Of a stretch of 64,000 nucleotides of DNA, positions 44,830-54,003 are shown piece by piece. A model generated the notes under the pieces. The model saw nothing but the letters and a program-made list of their open reading frames with translations, did no database searches and was not told the DNA's origin. This DNA is from an uncultured Neglectibacter sp. (GTDB lineage: Bacteria > Bacillota > Clostridia > Oscillospirales > Acutalibacteraceae). The translations under genes were made by a program, and so were the position numbers. The DNA is taken from assembly GCA_937958185.1 (NCBI GenBank), contig CALFFN010000005.1:62001-126000 (forward strand), written 5' to 3'. Numbering within the stretch: the first letter of the stretch is position 1; each line of letters starts with the position of its first letter.

Positions 44830-45427
44830 CACAGAACGAGCCGTGCGCAGAAATGGCGTGCCCGGCAAGGGAATGCGAAGAAAACAGCCTGAAATGGTAT
44901 GTGTAAGAAACATACTCCTTTTTTCATCGTTTCTGGACGGGAAACTCCCCAGAAATTCCGGTTACTAACCTGTCGTGGCGACATGGCAGGGGCAATGGGT
45001 AATGCCAAAGGGTAGGCGGCAGCATATAGGTTCGCTTAGGCTCAGTATGCTGCCGCTGGAAGTAAGAAGACCGGGATTTGGGATGATCCGCACCTAACCC
45101 GCTCCGAGTATCGGAGGGGAGTGGTCAGAGAGTATCTTAGGTGGCCGGTACAATGCGGCCTTACGCATGGGAAAGCCTTTTCCCAGTATCGGCATGGTGT
45201 ATTCCAAACTGTAGGCAAACGGACTGCCGAGAAAACGATGGGGGAAAACGAAAAAAGGGGGGGAATAACCCTCTTTTCCATTCTAAGGGGCCAAAATGGC
45301 GCTTTTATGGCTTTTTAGAGGTATTTCTCCTGTCCGTACAGACTCCCCGCCTCGAGGGTCAGAAAGGCAAAAGAAAAGCACCCGGAATTTTCCGGGTGCA
45401 AAATGAGCGGTATGCAGGTGACAAAAA
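44830..45427 (+). other. Non-coding insert within the tape measure gene (structured, intron-like?)
   Basis: About 600 bases without a plausible protein. Structured marks include GTGACGCGGG near 44788 with a matching CCCGC, the string TAACACAGAACGAGCC (44827-44842), the dyad GTATGT/ACATAC (about 44897-44914), GGCGGCAGCAT/ATGCTGCCGC (about 45015-45060) and CCGCTCC/GGAGGGG nearby. The string at 44827 resembles part of the first domain of some group II introns, but I found no convincing domain V and no reverse transcriptase. Could be a degenerate intron or other insertion. Confidence 0.4.
45371..45399 (-). terminator. Terminator of the reverse zinc-ribbon gene
   Basis: Perfect stem GCACCCGGAA/TTCCGGGTGC (45378-45387 with 45390-45399). 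On the minus strand it is followed by TTTTCTTTTG. Confidence 0.85.
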
Positions 45428-45607
45428 TTACCAAGCATAGCCGCAGTTATTGCAGACAAAGGTTTTAAAAGTATAGTTTGGTTCTCCGAGTTCGCTTGCA
45501 AACGGATGACGAGATTCGCGTTTGGGTATCTTTTTAATGTCAGGTGAACCACAGGTAGGGCATTTGGGGATGTAAACGGGCTTTTGTTCTGTAATTTTTG
45601 TATCCAT
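45428..45607 (-). CDS. Small zinc-ribbon protein encoded antiparallel inside the tape measure gene
   Basis: 59 residues found by reading the minus strand. Two CxxC pairs (KCPTCGSPDIKK and VCNNCGYAW) form a classical zinc ribbon. GAGGTGA lies five bases before the ATG at 45607, and a strong terminator follows its stop. The complete layout (site, gene, terminator) shows it is a real cargo gene of the insert. Similar small ribbons occur in phages; function unknown. Confidence 0.75.
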   Translation of the reverse strand: MDTKITEQKPVYIPKCPTCGSPDIKKIPKRESRHPFASELGEPNYTFKTFVCNNCGYAW

Positions 45608-45674
45608 AAAATCACCTCAGATTCATTTTATTACTATTACTAAACAAAGTCAAGGCTTAGTCAGCCAATTCAGT

Positions 45675-48600
45675 TTGATAGCTAAAGAAATATCTGATTC
45701 TTTAACACAATCAATGTCGAACGGCACATTAAAAAGTTTGACTGGGGCTTTAATTCAGGGAGCATTCGGAGGTATTACCGGGGCATTAGTAAATTTTGGC
45801 GTAGATCTTGCCGTTGACCAGTTAGATCAATGGATTCGCAAGGATGAAATTCTAATCGAACAGGCTCAAACGCTTCAGGCGAAATATGATGATGTAAAAG
45901 AAAGCGTTCAAAATAATATCCAAACTCTTTCCGATTTGGAAGAGGAGTACGACACTCTAAACAAGAAATTTCAGTCCGGCAGCTTAAATACGGAAGAAAG
46001 CGAGCGTTACCGGGATATAGTTCAGCAAATTGCCGATATTTCCCCTGAATTGGTAGAAGGATATGACGCTGAAGGTAAGGCCATTATACGCAAAAATGAT
46101 GCTTTGAGAGAGAGCATTCGGCTTCAGGAAGAGAAAGAACGCAGGGAATTAGGCGATAAAGTCAGCCCAGAGAATCTGAAAAAAACATTAAATGCCGATC
46201 TGGCGGCATCGCCGGCAAAGCAATACTTTGGAAAGTACATTGATGATTATGGCGAAACAGCTTGGGGCGGTGAATTTGAGAACTTTGGGTATTCGCTGAC
46301 GTATCTTTTTGGAAAAAGCCCTGAGGCTTTTTCCCAATGGGGTGGGCAGGATAGCATTGATTTTGCCAGCGATTTGTTAAATTCTATTGGAATTAAAAAT
46401 ATCAGCTCCGAAATCGAGAAGTATACTACTTCGGAAGGTTTCAATTCCATAGCGCTATTGCAAGATTATGCAGATACTATTGCTGAGAATGCTGAAGCGA
46501 TAGTAGAAGGTGCACGAAGCAAATATGGCAATGATCCGGTAACAGGTGTGTTTTTTGATGAACGCGCTGGTGATTTCAAAAATCAGGTCAATAAATACAA
46601 GAATGCTGTAAGCGGCGCAGAAGAAACAAGTGAAGCGATGCGCTACCACCTTATAGAAGTTGCGCGATATAATGAAGCCTATTCGCAAATGAGCGATGAA
46701 CAGGCCATACTCTTCGACAGTATGCTCCAGCGGTTTGATTCCCGCAATTACGCGGAGCTGGGTGACGAAGAAATTGCGGAGATGACAAAGCAAGTCAACT
46801 CCATGGTGGAAAAGGTAGCGGGAAATACTGAGGCGCAGGCTATCCTGGATAGCATGTTTAATCTGGACTCATCTAACCTCAGTGTAGATGAATACAACTC
46901 GCAATTAAACGCTCTCTTTGGACAGCTGGCATATGCTATCAGAGAAAATTTCAGCAGTGAGGAAATTGCGGATCTTAAGCTGAAATTGGGGTTTGATGAA
47001 AATACTTATCAGGACCAGTTACAGCAGGTTCGCGCCAAACTGAGCGATGAATTCAAGGGGCGGGAAAACTGGCTGACAACGGATGCTCTGAAAGTTGCCT
47101 GCACGATTGAGGGAGATGACCTCAGCTGGGACAACCTGATGACTAAAATCACCGAAGCCAAAAGGGCAACACGTGATTTGAATCAATCATTTACTGAATT
47201 GTCAACACCCTTGAATGAAATCAGCCAAGCGGAAAGCCTGTTTGCACGGGCAACTGAAGAAGCAAATTCTCAGGGAACGGTTTCCGCTGAAACGCTGAGT
47301 GCCTTGGCTTCTTTAGACCAGGACTATCTCAACTGTCTGGACGATAGTAATGGAAAACTGACCCTGAATGCTGATAAATTCAAAAAAGTAACGGACGGAA
47401 AACGGGAAGCAGCGCAGGAAGCCGTGAAGGCTGAGCTGGCAGAAAGTGTTTGGTCGGCGGCATTAAATGGCTCTAACGAAGAAATGGATACTCATATTGC
47501 AAAACTCATGGCTATGAGTAATGAGTATGATGACACTATTCCCGATGGGCCGGGTGTTCTGAAAGCAAAAGAAGCAATAACCGGCTTTATCCAATCCAGA
47601 AAAGAAGGCAGCAATGATACATCTGAATTCCTCGATGAGTTAAAAAGCATATCAAAAGAACAGCTGGAAAAAGTTGGTGTTTCAGTTGATGAGACTACAA
47701 AAGCTCTTTTTCTTGGCAAAGACGAAAATAGAATCGAGATCAAAGCAGACACTAACTTTGCCGATATAGAAAACTACTGGCATTCCATGCAGGAAGAGAT
47801 AAATGAAACGCCGCTGTTTTCAGTAGACGAGGCCGCCGAGGAAGCAATCAGCTCACTGGTAGAGAAGAAAAAGTATTTATCCGAACTGAATACAGAAGCC
47901 GGAAGTTATGGAGTAGGTTTAGAATATCAGCAAACAGAGCAAGAAATAGATGAGCTGATTCAAAAAATCGCATTGCTTCCACCCGAAATTCTCACTACTT
48001 ATAACTTGCAGGTCAACAAAGACGGCGAATTAGAGTATCTTGATTCCGAAACAAATGAAACTGTTGTTATTACCACCGAAACCCTGGATAAAGGCGTTAC
48101 AGAACACCTCAATGGAATCTTAGCGCAAAAGGCTGAAGTAAGTAATACCGCCGAATTTGCAATTCAAGTTGATTCCGCTGTCGCAATGGCCCAAATGGCG
48201 GCAATTAACACGATGAAAGCCCTCACTGGTCAAGATGTTTCCTTTGGAATATACCCTACCTATTATAATTCAGGAAACAGTAATAAACCCATCGGCACCG
48301 CCGAAGCCTCCGGTACCGGCATCAGCGGCGTGCCGGAAACCGGGAATGTGCTGGTGGGTGAGGAAGCGCCGGAAATGTATGTGAACCGCCGGACGGGGCG
48401 GTGGCAGCTGGTAGGCATGATGGGCGCGGAGTTCATTCATGCGGAAAAGGGCGATATCATCTTCAACGCCCGGCAGACCAGAAGCCTTTTGAACAACGGC
48501 TTCGCCGCCTCCCGCGGAAAAGCTTTTGCCAAGGGTACGGATGAGTTCCTCAATTTCAGCGGCGGCCGGTATGTTTCCCACACCGATTGGTCCAAGTGGT

Positions 48601-50606
48601 CCCGGACAGGCTTCCGCAGCCTGGGCGGCACGGTAACCTTGAAGCCCAAGGTGGAGGATAAGGACGTATACCTTGCCGATATCGATGAGCTGTACGAGGC
48701 CGAAACCCGCCTGAAAGCGCTGCAGCAGGACGAGGAAGCCTTGAACCATGCCCTGAAAATGACGGACAGTCTCAGCGAGCAGGTGAACCTTACCCGCCAG
48801 CTCAATGAGAACTACCGCCAGCAGCAGGCGGAGCTCCACGCAGCCAACGAGCGCCGGGACGAGCTGATCAAAGCCAATGTGGAAAAGCTGCGCGGCGCTG
48901 GCTTTAACGTTTACTATGACCCGGAGCAGAACCGCCTGATGGTCGCCAACATGGAGCATATAAACGAGCTCATGGGCGGCAGTCAGGAGGAAACTAACGC
49001 TCTCCGCCAGGAGTATGAGAAGCTGATCTCCGACACGGAAAAGCTCAATGAGGCCAACCAGAAAAGCTCCGCCGAATGGCTGAAGCATGAAGAGGCTATC
49101 CGCAAGAACCGTCAGGAAATGGTGGAGAAAAATCTCCAGGGATATAAAGACTTCATTTCCTATGCGGACGATTTCGACCTTTGGGGCAAGATGGACACCA
49201 CCAAGGTGGACGTGCTCAGAAATCAGCTGATCTACCTGAAGCAGGCCTTCGACCAGAACCTGATCTCCCTGGACGAATTCACGAAGAAGAGCAGAGAGAT
49301 TGGCAAGGAAATCTACAAAGAGCAGAAAAGCGCTCTCAAGGAAGTTATCGAGCTTACCGAGGACCTCATCAAGAAGGAAACCAAGGATCGGGTAGACGCT
49401 CTAAACGACCAGATCGACAAATATCAGGAGATCATCGACCTGAAAAAGAAGGCCCTTCAGGACGAGGCCGATGAAAAGGACTATTCCAAGGAACGCGACC
49501 AGAAGCTGAAGGAGATCTCCAAGCTGCAAAGCCAGATCTCCCGCCTGAGCCTGGACGACAGCCGGGAAGCCGCCTACGAGCGCATGCAGCTGGAGGAAGA
49601 ACTGGCGGAAAAGCAGCAGGAGCTGGTCGATTTCCAGGAAGACCATGCCCGGGAAGCCCAGATAGACGCCCTGGACGAGGAAGCGAAGCGCTTTAAGGAT
49701 GCCAAGGATCAGGAAATCAAAGACGCAGAAGCCGCTATTGACACCGAAGGGAAACTCTATGAAGCCGCTGTAAAACGAATTGACAGCGAAGGGGAAAAGC
49801 TGAAAGATGTGCTGATCTCCTATGTGAAGGAGTACAAAGACGCTATTGACGGCGAAAATTCTGTTAAAACGGCATGGGAAGCCGCCATGCAGGCGAAACA
49901 GGGGTACAATTCCATCAAAGACGCGTTCCCGGGGATTAACACCGAAACCATCGGCGGAGAGAACGCTGCCGAAATTTCAGCGAAAGTTTCCCAAATGCGC
50001 CACAACAGCAATATGTATACCGGCTCTGATGCGGAGGGCAAGGCGAGGCTATCCGCCGAAAATCTCCGCTTGGGAGAGGAAATCAACAGTCTGCTGGGCG
50101 ATTTGGGCCAGGTAAAGAGAGAAAACGGCACCTGGTATTTTATCGACAGCAGCGGTGAAAAGGAACTGCTGTACAGCATCTACCATAAGGGCGGCATTGT
50201 CGGCGACAATATGGATATCCGGGACGACGAGGTCTTCGCCCTGCTGCAAAAGGGCGAAATGGTGCTGGACCGTGCCGGGAAGGAAAACCTTTACGAAACG
50301 ATAGATTTTGTGAAGGAAATGCGGGACCGCTTTGGCGCGGACATTTCCGAGCGGTTTGCGCCCTTCTCCCCCACCTTCCCCAGCCTGACGGAGCGGTACG
50401 ACAGCGCAGTGCGGGAGGTCTCTCACTTGAACGATACCGTGTTCAGCCCCACCATCAACGTGGAATTTCACCACCAGGGCGTCATGAAGGACAGCGATGC
50501 TGTAAAGTACGGAAACATGATTGCCAATACCGCCCTGGACAGCCTGCAGAATATGTTTGTCAAAACCGGGATTTCCACCCATCGTTTTGCAGGCTTTAAG
50601 CAGTAA
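45675..50606 (+). CDS. Tape measure protein, main part
   Basis: About 1643 residues; the frame is open from 45576 and the true start is unclear (TTG 45675 has no good site). Long helical and coiled-coil stretches set the tail length. Features are a membrane-like segment (GALIQGAFGGITGALVNFGV), NVLVGEEAPEMYVNRRTG and GDIIFNARQTRSLLNNG (about 890-945), a coiled coil about 1230-1400, and the C-terminal HKGGIVGDNMDIRDDEVFAL with LQKGEMVLDRAG. Composition jumps from AT-rich to GC-rich at about 48290 (residue about 872), marking an old recombination joint. Confidence 0.85.
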   Translation: MIAKEISDSLTQSMSNGTLKSLTGALIQGAFGGITGALVNFGVDLAVDQLDQWIRKDEILIEQAQTLQAKYDDVKESVQNNIQTLSDLEEEYDTLNKKFQSGSLNTEESERYRDIVQQIADISPELVEGYDAEGKAIIRKNDALRESIRLQEEKERRELGDKVSPENLKKTLNADLAASPAKQYFGKYIDDYGETAWGGEFENFGYSLTYLFGKSPEAFSQWGGQDSIDFASDLLNSIGIKNISSEIEKYTTSEGFNSIALLQDYADTIAENAEAIVEGARSKYGNDPVTGVFFDERAGDFKNQVNKYKNAVSGAEETSEAMRYHLIEVARYNEAYSQMSDEQAILFDSMLQRFDSRNYAELGDEEIAEMTKQVNSMVEKVAGNTEAQAILDSMFNLDSSNLSVDEYNSQLNALFGQLAYAIRENFSSEEIADLKLKLGFDENTYQDQLQQVRAKLSDEFKGRENWLTTDALKVACTIEGDDLSWDNLMTKITEAKRATRDLNQSFTELSTPLNEISQAESLFARATEEANSQGTVSAETLSALASLDQDYLNCLDDSNGKLTLNADKFKKVTDGKREAAQEAVKAELAESVWSAALNGSNEEMDTHIAKLMAMSNEYDDTIPDGPGVLKAKEAITGFIQSRKEGSNDTSEFLDELKSISKEQLEKVGVSVDETTKALFLGKDENRIEIKADTNFADIENYWHSMQEEINETPLFSVDEAAEEAISSLVEKKKYLSELNTEAGSYGVGLEYQQTEQEIDELIQKIALLPPEILTTYNLQVNKDGELEYLDSETNETVVITTETLDKGVTEHLNGILAQKAEVSNTAEFAIQVDSAVAMAQMAAINTMKALTGQDVSFGIYPTYYNSGNSNKPIGTAEASGTGISGVPETGNVLVGEEAPEMYVNRRTGRWQLVGMMGAEFIHAEKGDIIFNARQTRSLLNNGFAASRGKAFAKGTDEFLNFSGGRYVSHTDWSKWSRTGFRSLGGTVTLKPKVEDKDVYLADIDELYEAETRLKALQQDEEALNHALKMTDSLSEQVNLTRQLNENYRQQQAELHAANERRDELIKANVEKLRGAGFNVYYDPEQNRLMVANMEHINELMGGSQEETNALRQEYEKLISDTEKLNEANQKSSAEWLKHEEAIRKNRQEMVEKNLQGYKDFISYADDFDLWGKMDTTKVDVLRNQLIYLKQAFDQNLISLDEFTKKSREIGKEIYKEQKSALKEVIELTEDLIKKETKDRVDALNDQIDKYQEIIDLKKKALQDEADEKDYSKERDQKLKEISKLQSQISRLSLDDSREAAYERMQLEEELAEKQQELVDFQEDHAREAQIDALDEEAKRFKDAKDQEIKDAEAAIDTEGKLYEAAVKRIDSEGEKLKDVLISYVKEYKDAIDGENSVKTAWEAAMQAKQGYNSIKDAFPGINTETIGGENAAEISAKVSQMRHNSNMYTGSDAEGKARLSAENLRLGEEINSLLGDLGQVKRENGTWYFIDSSGEKELLYSIYHKGGIVGDNMDIRDDEVFALLQKGEMVLDRAGKENLYETIDFVKEMRDRFGADISERFAPFSPTFPSLTERYDSAVREVSHLNDTVFSPTINVEFHHQGVMKDSDAVKYGNMIANTALDSLQNMFVKTGISTHRFAGFKQ

Positions 50607-50613
50607 AAAGCTT

Positions 50614-50656
50614 GTTCGGCGTCCTGTGCGCTTTGGGCGCACAGGACAGACCGAAC
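50614..50656 (+). other. Long two-part hairpin between tape measure and tail protein genes
   Basis: GTCCTGTGCGC/GCGCACAGGAC (50620-50630 with 50637-50647, loop TTTGG) is extended by GTTCGG/CCGAAC (50614-50619 with 50651-50656). No T-run follows. It may control read-through or mRNA stability. Confidence 0.55.
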
Positions 50657-50682
50657 CAACGACAATGGAAAGGAGGAATACT

Positions 50683-53600
50683 ATGGTCGTAAATTTCAGT
50701 GAATTTAAGCGCGGGGAACGCCCGGTGCTGGTTCTGCGGAATTTGAGCGGCGACGTGCTGGCTCCGCTGGGCTTTGCAAACAACGTGAGCCTTTCGCTTC
50801 ACTATAACGAGGTTTCGGAGCTTACCTTCGAGCTTCCCGCCTATGCGGACGGCGAGCCCACTCCGGATTACGACCTTGTGATCGGAATGCGCATTGCCGA
50901 TCTGCAAGGGATCGGCCGGTTTATCCTCACAGACCCCAGCGAGCGGGACACTGGAAAAACCAGGGTGAAAACCTGCAAGGGCTACTCCCTGGAGTATGAG
51001 TTCACCTTCAGAAAAATTTCCATGCCCCGGGGCACTTACGAGTTTTATAACGAGATCGGCTTCGAAGATTCCATCATCGGCAGGATCAAAGAGCTGATGC
51101 CCCGGTGGCGCTTTGAGGTGGACGAAAAGCTCATCGGGCGGCACCGCACCTTTGAGGTCAGCGGGGAAAACCTCTATAACTTCATCAAAAACACCCTGCA
51201 GACCAGCTATAATTGTGTGTTCGATTTCGATACCTACACCTACACCGTTCATGTGCGGGAGGTGGACAGCGAAACGGTGACAAAATCCGTGTATCTTTCG
51301 ACTCAAAATCTGATTAAGGATTTGATTATAAACGAGGACACGGAGGGTATTATCACCTGTCTGGACGTAAACGGCGCAGAGGGCGTGAATATCCGGGACG
51401 TGAACCCCATTGGCTCCAATAAGCTTTACAATCTGGACTATTTCCTGAACGAGCAGAACTTTACCCCCGCCCAGCTGGAAAAGTGGAACAGCTGGAAGCA
51501 GGCGTGCCGCCTGGCACGGGACGAGTTCTACCGGGGCTGGCTGGAATGCGATATACGGCGCTCGGAGATCGACACGGAAAAAGCCCGGCTGGAGGACATG
51601 GAGACCCAGCGCAAGGTGAAAGAGCAGATTTCCTCCGCCCTGCAGGAATGGATATTGGCCGGAAAGAAGGAGGAGGATTTTCCCGCCAAGGCGGAGGATT
51701 ACGAGAGCGCAACAGAGCCGCTGGAAAAGATCCACGAGGAGCTTTCCCGGCTTGCGGGCGAGATCAATATGCAGAGCGCGCTGATAGGCGAGAAGGAAGA
51801 CGAGCTGAAGACTGCGGAAGAGAGCTTATACGCTGCGGCGGCAGAGCTGAAGCCCTCCGTCTATTTCACCCCGGAGGAATGGCAGCAGTACAGCGCTTAC
51901 ATGAAAGAAGATTCCCTCACCGAAAGCTCCTTCGCCATGTCCACCGCCTCTTCCTATGCCGGGCACGGCACAAAAGGGCAGTATGACGGCGAATATCTTC
52001 TCAGCGAGGCGAATGTGACGAAGATCCCCCGGCAGGAAACGGGGAAAACCCTGTATACCGTGCAGGGCGGCGTGCTTGCCGTACCGCCGGAGCTGGGCAG
52101 CCGGTTCCCGGCAAAGGTGGTAAACGCCACCCTGGAGGTCACGGACGATGGAGAGGTGATTTTCAGCGCCCTGCTGAACCTGCCCATTGAGGGGGCGGCG
52201 CTGGGAAGCGAGCCGGAAGAAACCGGGCAGGAGGAACAGCGAATGTTCCGCACGGCGTACCTTTCTCTGACAGGAGCCCGTTTCTCAGCCGTGCAGGACG
52301 ATACCGTGTTCCCAGCCGAGCCCAAGGAGCCGGAGGACACTCCCACAGAGCCCCTGAACGCTTACGCCGCCGGAAGCTGGGTGCGCTTCTCCGTAGAGGA
52401 AAGCTTTGTCTACCTCACGGAAAACGCCAGCGTGTACGAGCAGAATTCCGTGGCGTGGTCGCTGTACGAGTACGGCGAGGAAACCCTCCGCAAGCTGGCG
52501 TACCCCTCCTACACCTTCTCGGTAAACGCCGCCAATTTCCTGGTGCTGGAGGAATTCGAGAGCTTTAAGGATCAGCTGGCGCTGGGCGAGCGGATTTTTC
52601 TTCAGCTGGACGAAGGCAAGCTTTTGCAGCCCTTTGTCATCGGCGTGGACTACAGCTTTTCCGACCCCACCAGCTTCTCCATTCGGTTCAGCGATAAATA
52701 CTGTTCCTTCGATGCGGCTTTCCGGCTGGTGGACCTGCTGGAGCAAAGCGTTTCCATGGGGAAAAGCGTGGATTTCAGCAAGTACACCTACCGCAATTTC
52801 GTGGACAGCGGCGCACAGACGGAAGTGCAAAGCTTTATCCAGTCCGCCCTGGACGTTTCCAAAAACGCCGTGCTTTCCTCCCAAAACCAGGCCATTTCCT
52901 GGGACGAAAGCGGCTTAAAGCTGCGGAAATGGAAAAACGACCAAAACCACGCCGAGGGCTACGAGGACGACCAGATCGCCATGCTCAACAACAACATTGT
53001 GTTTACAGCCGATGGGTTCCAAACGGTGAAAATGGCGATTGGGCGTTTCAAGGACGAGACCCGGGGAAGCTGCTTCGGTATTGTGGCTCCGAATATCGTG
53101 GGAACCCTGCTGGCAGGGGAAAACCTGCGGATCCAGACAAAGAACGAAGAGGGGAAGCCCATTGCCTTTCAGGTGGACGAAACCGGGGCAAAGCTCCACA
53201 ATGCGGAGTTTGACATTACCACAAACACCGAAAAGGGACTGCGGCAAATTGTGCTGAACCCTGATGTGGGAATTGCCATGGGGATTTACCCGGTCTACAA
53301 CGAATCTGGCTTTGACAAAGAAAACGCCAGATTCTACATAGATGCAGAATCTGGCGATGCTTATTTTAATGGTGTGATACAGGCTGAAGATTATTTGGAT
53401 AAAAACGGGAAGAGCATGGTGAAAAAACTGGAAGACGAAGACCATTACAGGTTTCAGCCGGAATACTTGAACCTTAAGGGCCTTACCATCAAGGACAAGT
53501 CCGGAACCACTACCTTTCAAATCGATGAAAACGGTCACGTTACCATGCAGGGGGATATCACCATAAACAACGGCGCGCCCAACGGCACTTTCATCAGTGG

Positions 53601-54003
53601 CACCAGCATTTACGCTCCCACCATTGAGTCTCCAACTATCAAGTGGTATGACGATAAAGGAGAATTTTTAGGGTCGGTTGGACAAGGGGGCGGTAAAAAT
53701 GACGGTTCTCCTACCGTCCTTTTGGAGATGAAGTCAATGCAAGGCATTAGTTTAAATGCAGAACATGGTGGAATCAGCTTTATTGCAAATAACGGCGGTG
53801 TTTGGTTTAATAGCCGGGCAGGGGCACTAAATGGACTAGACGTAAGAGAATCCTTCCGAATCGCAGCGAAATGTTATTCGCCAGAATATAAAGACGGATG
53901 GACAAATGTCATAGAGGCCTTTAAGGGTATAGAAAGCCGGTTGAACAAAGCGGAAAGCGATATAAAAGGTTTAGCTGCCCGGATATCTGTATTGGAGGTT
54001 TAA
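50683..54003 (+). CDS. Tail-associated structural protein (prophage tail endopeptidase-like)
   Basis: 1106 residues. The ATG at 50683 has AAAGGAGG upstream; an earlier in-frame opening is not convincing. The first about 300 residues resemble the Gp18/Tal-type tail hub (LHYNEVSELTFELPAY, KGYSLEYEFTFRKI, ENLYNFIKNTLQTSYNCVFD). A coiled coil lies at about 290-385, then beta-rich domains. From about base 53290 the gene becomes AT-rich; the C-terminus has repeated beta strands and ends in a coiled coil (ESRLNKAESDIKGLAARI), as in exchangeable tip/fibre parts. It ends overlapping the stop of the opposing SLH gene. Confidence 0.75.
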   Translation: MVVNFSEFKRGERPVLVLRNLSGDVLAPLGFANNVSLSLHYNEVSELTFELPAYADGEPTPDYDLVIGMRIADLQGIGRFILTDPSERDTGKTRVKTCKGYSLEYEFTFRKISMPRGTYEFYNEIGFEDSIIGRIKELMPRWRFEVDEKLIGRHRTFEVSGENLYNFIKNTLQTSYNCVFDFDTYTYTVHVREVDSETVTKSVYLSTQNLIKDLIINEDTEGIITCLDVNGAEGVNIRDVNPIGSNKLYNLDYFLNEQNFTPAQLEKWNSWKQACRLARDEFYRGWLECDIRRSEIDTEKARLEDMETQRKVKEQISSALQEWILAGKKEEDFPAKAEDYESATEPLEKIHEELSRLAGEINMQSALIGEKEDELKTAEESLYAAAAELKPSVYFTPEEWQQYSAYMKEDSLTESSFAMSTASSYAGHGTKGQYDGEYLLSEANVTKIPRQETGKTLYTVQGGVLAVPPELGSRFPAKVVNATLEVTDDGEVIFSALLNLPIEGAALGSEPEETGQEEQRMFRTAYLSLTGARFSAVQDDTVFPAEPKEPEDTPTEPLNAYAAGSWVRFSVEESFVYLTENASVYEQNSVAWSLYEYGEETLRKLAYPSYTFSVNAANFLVLEEFESFKDQLALGERIFLQLDEGKLLQPFVIGVDYSFSDPTSFSIRFSDKYCSFDAAFRLVDLLEQSVSMGKSVDFSKYTYRNFVDSGAQTEVQSFIQSALDVSKNAVLSSQNQAISWDESGLKLRKWKNDQNHAEGYEDDQIAMLNNNIVFTADGFQTVKMAIGRFKDETRGSCFGIVAPNIVGTLLAGENLRIQTKNEEGKPIAFQVDETGAKLHNAEFDITTNTEKGLRQIVLNPDVGIAMGIYPVYNESGFDKENARFYIDAESGDAYFNGVIQAEDYLDKNGKSMVKKLEDEDHYRFQPEYLNLKGLTIKDKSGTTTFQIDENGHVTMQGDITINNGAPNGTFISGTSIYAPTIESPTIKWYDDKGEFLGSVGQGGGKNDGSPTVLLEMKSMQGISLNAEHGGISFIANNGGVWFNSRAGALNGLDVRESFRIAAKCYSPEYKDGWTNVIEAFKGIESRLNKAESDIKGLAARISVLEV

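Noticed and set aside
44843..44850. GTGCG as a group II intron 5' splice site
   Set aside because: It lies after the in-frame stop of the N-terminal fragment, so splicing there would not restore the protein; no domain V found downstream.
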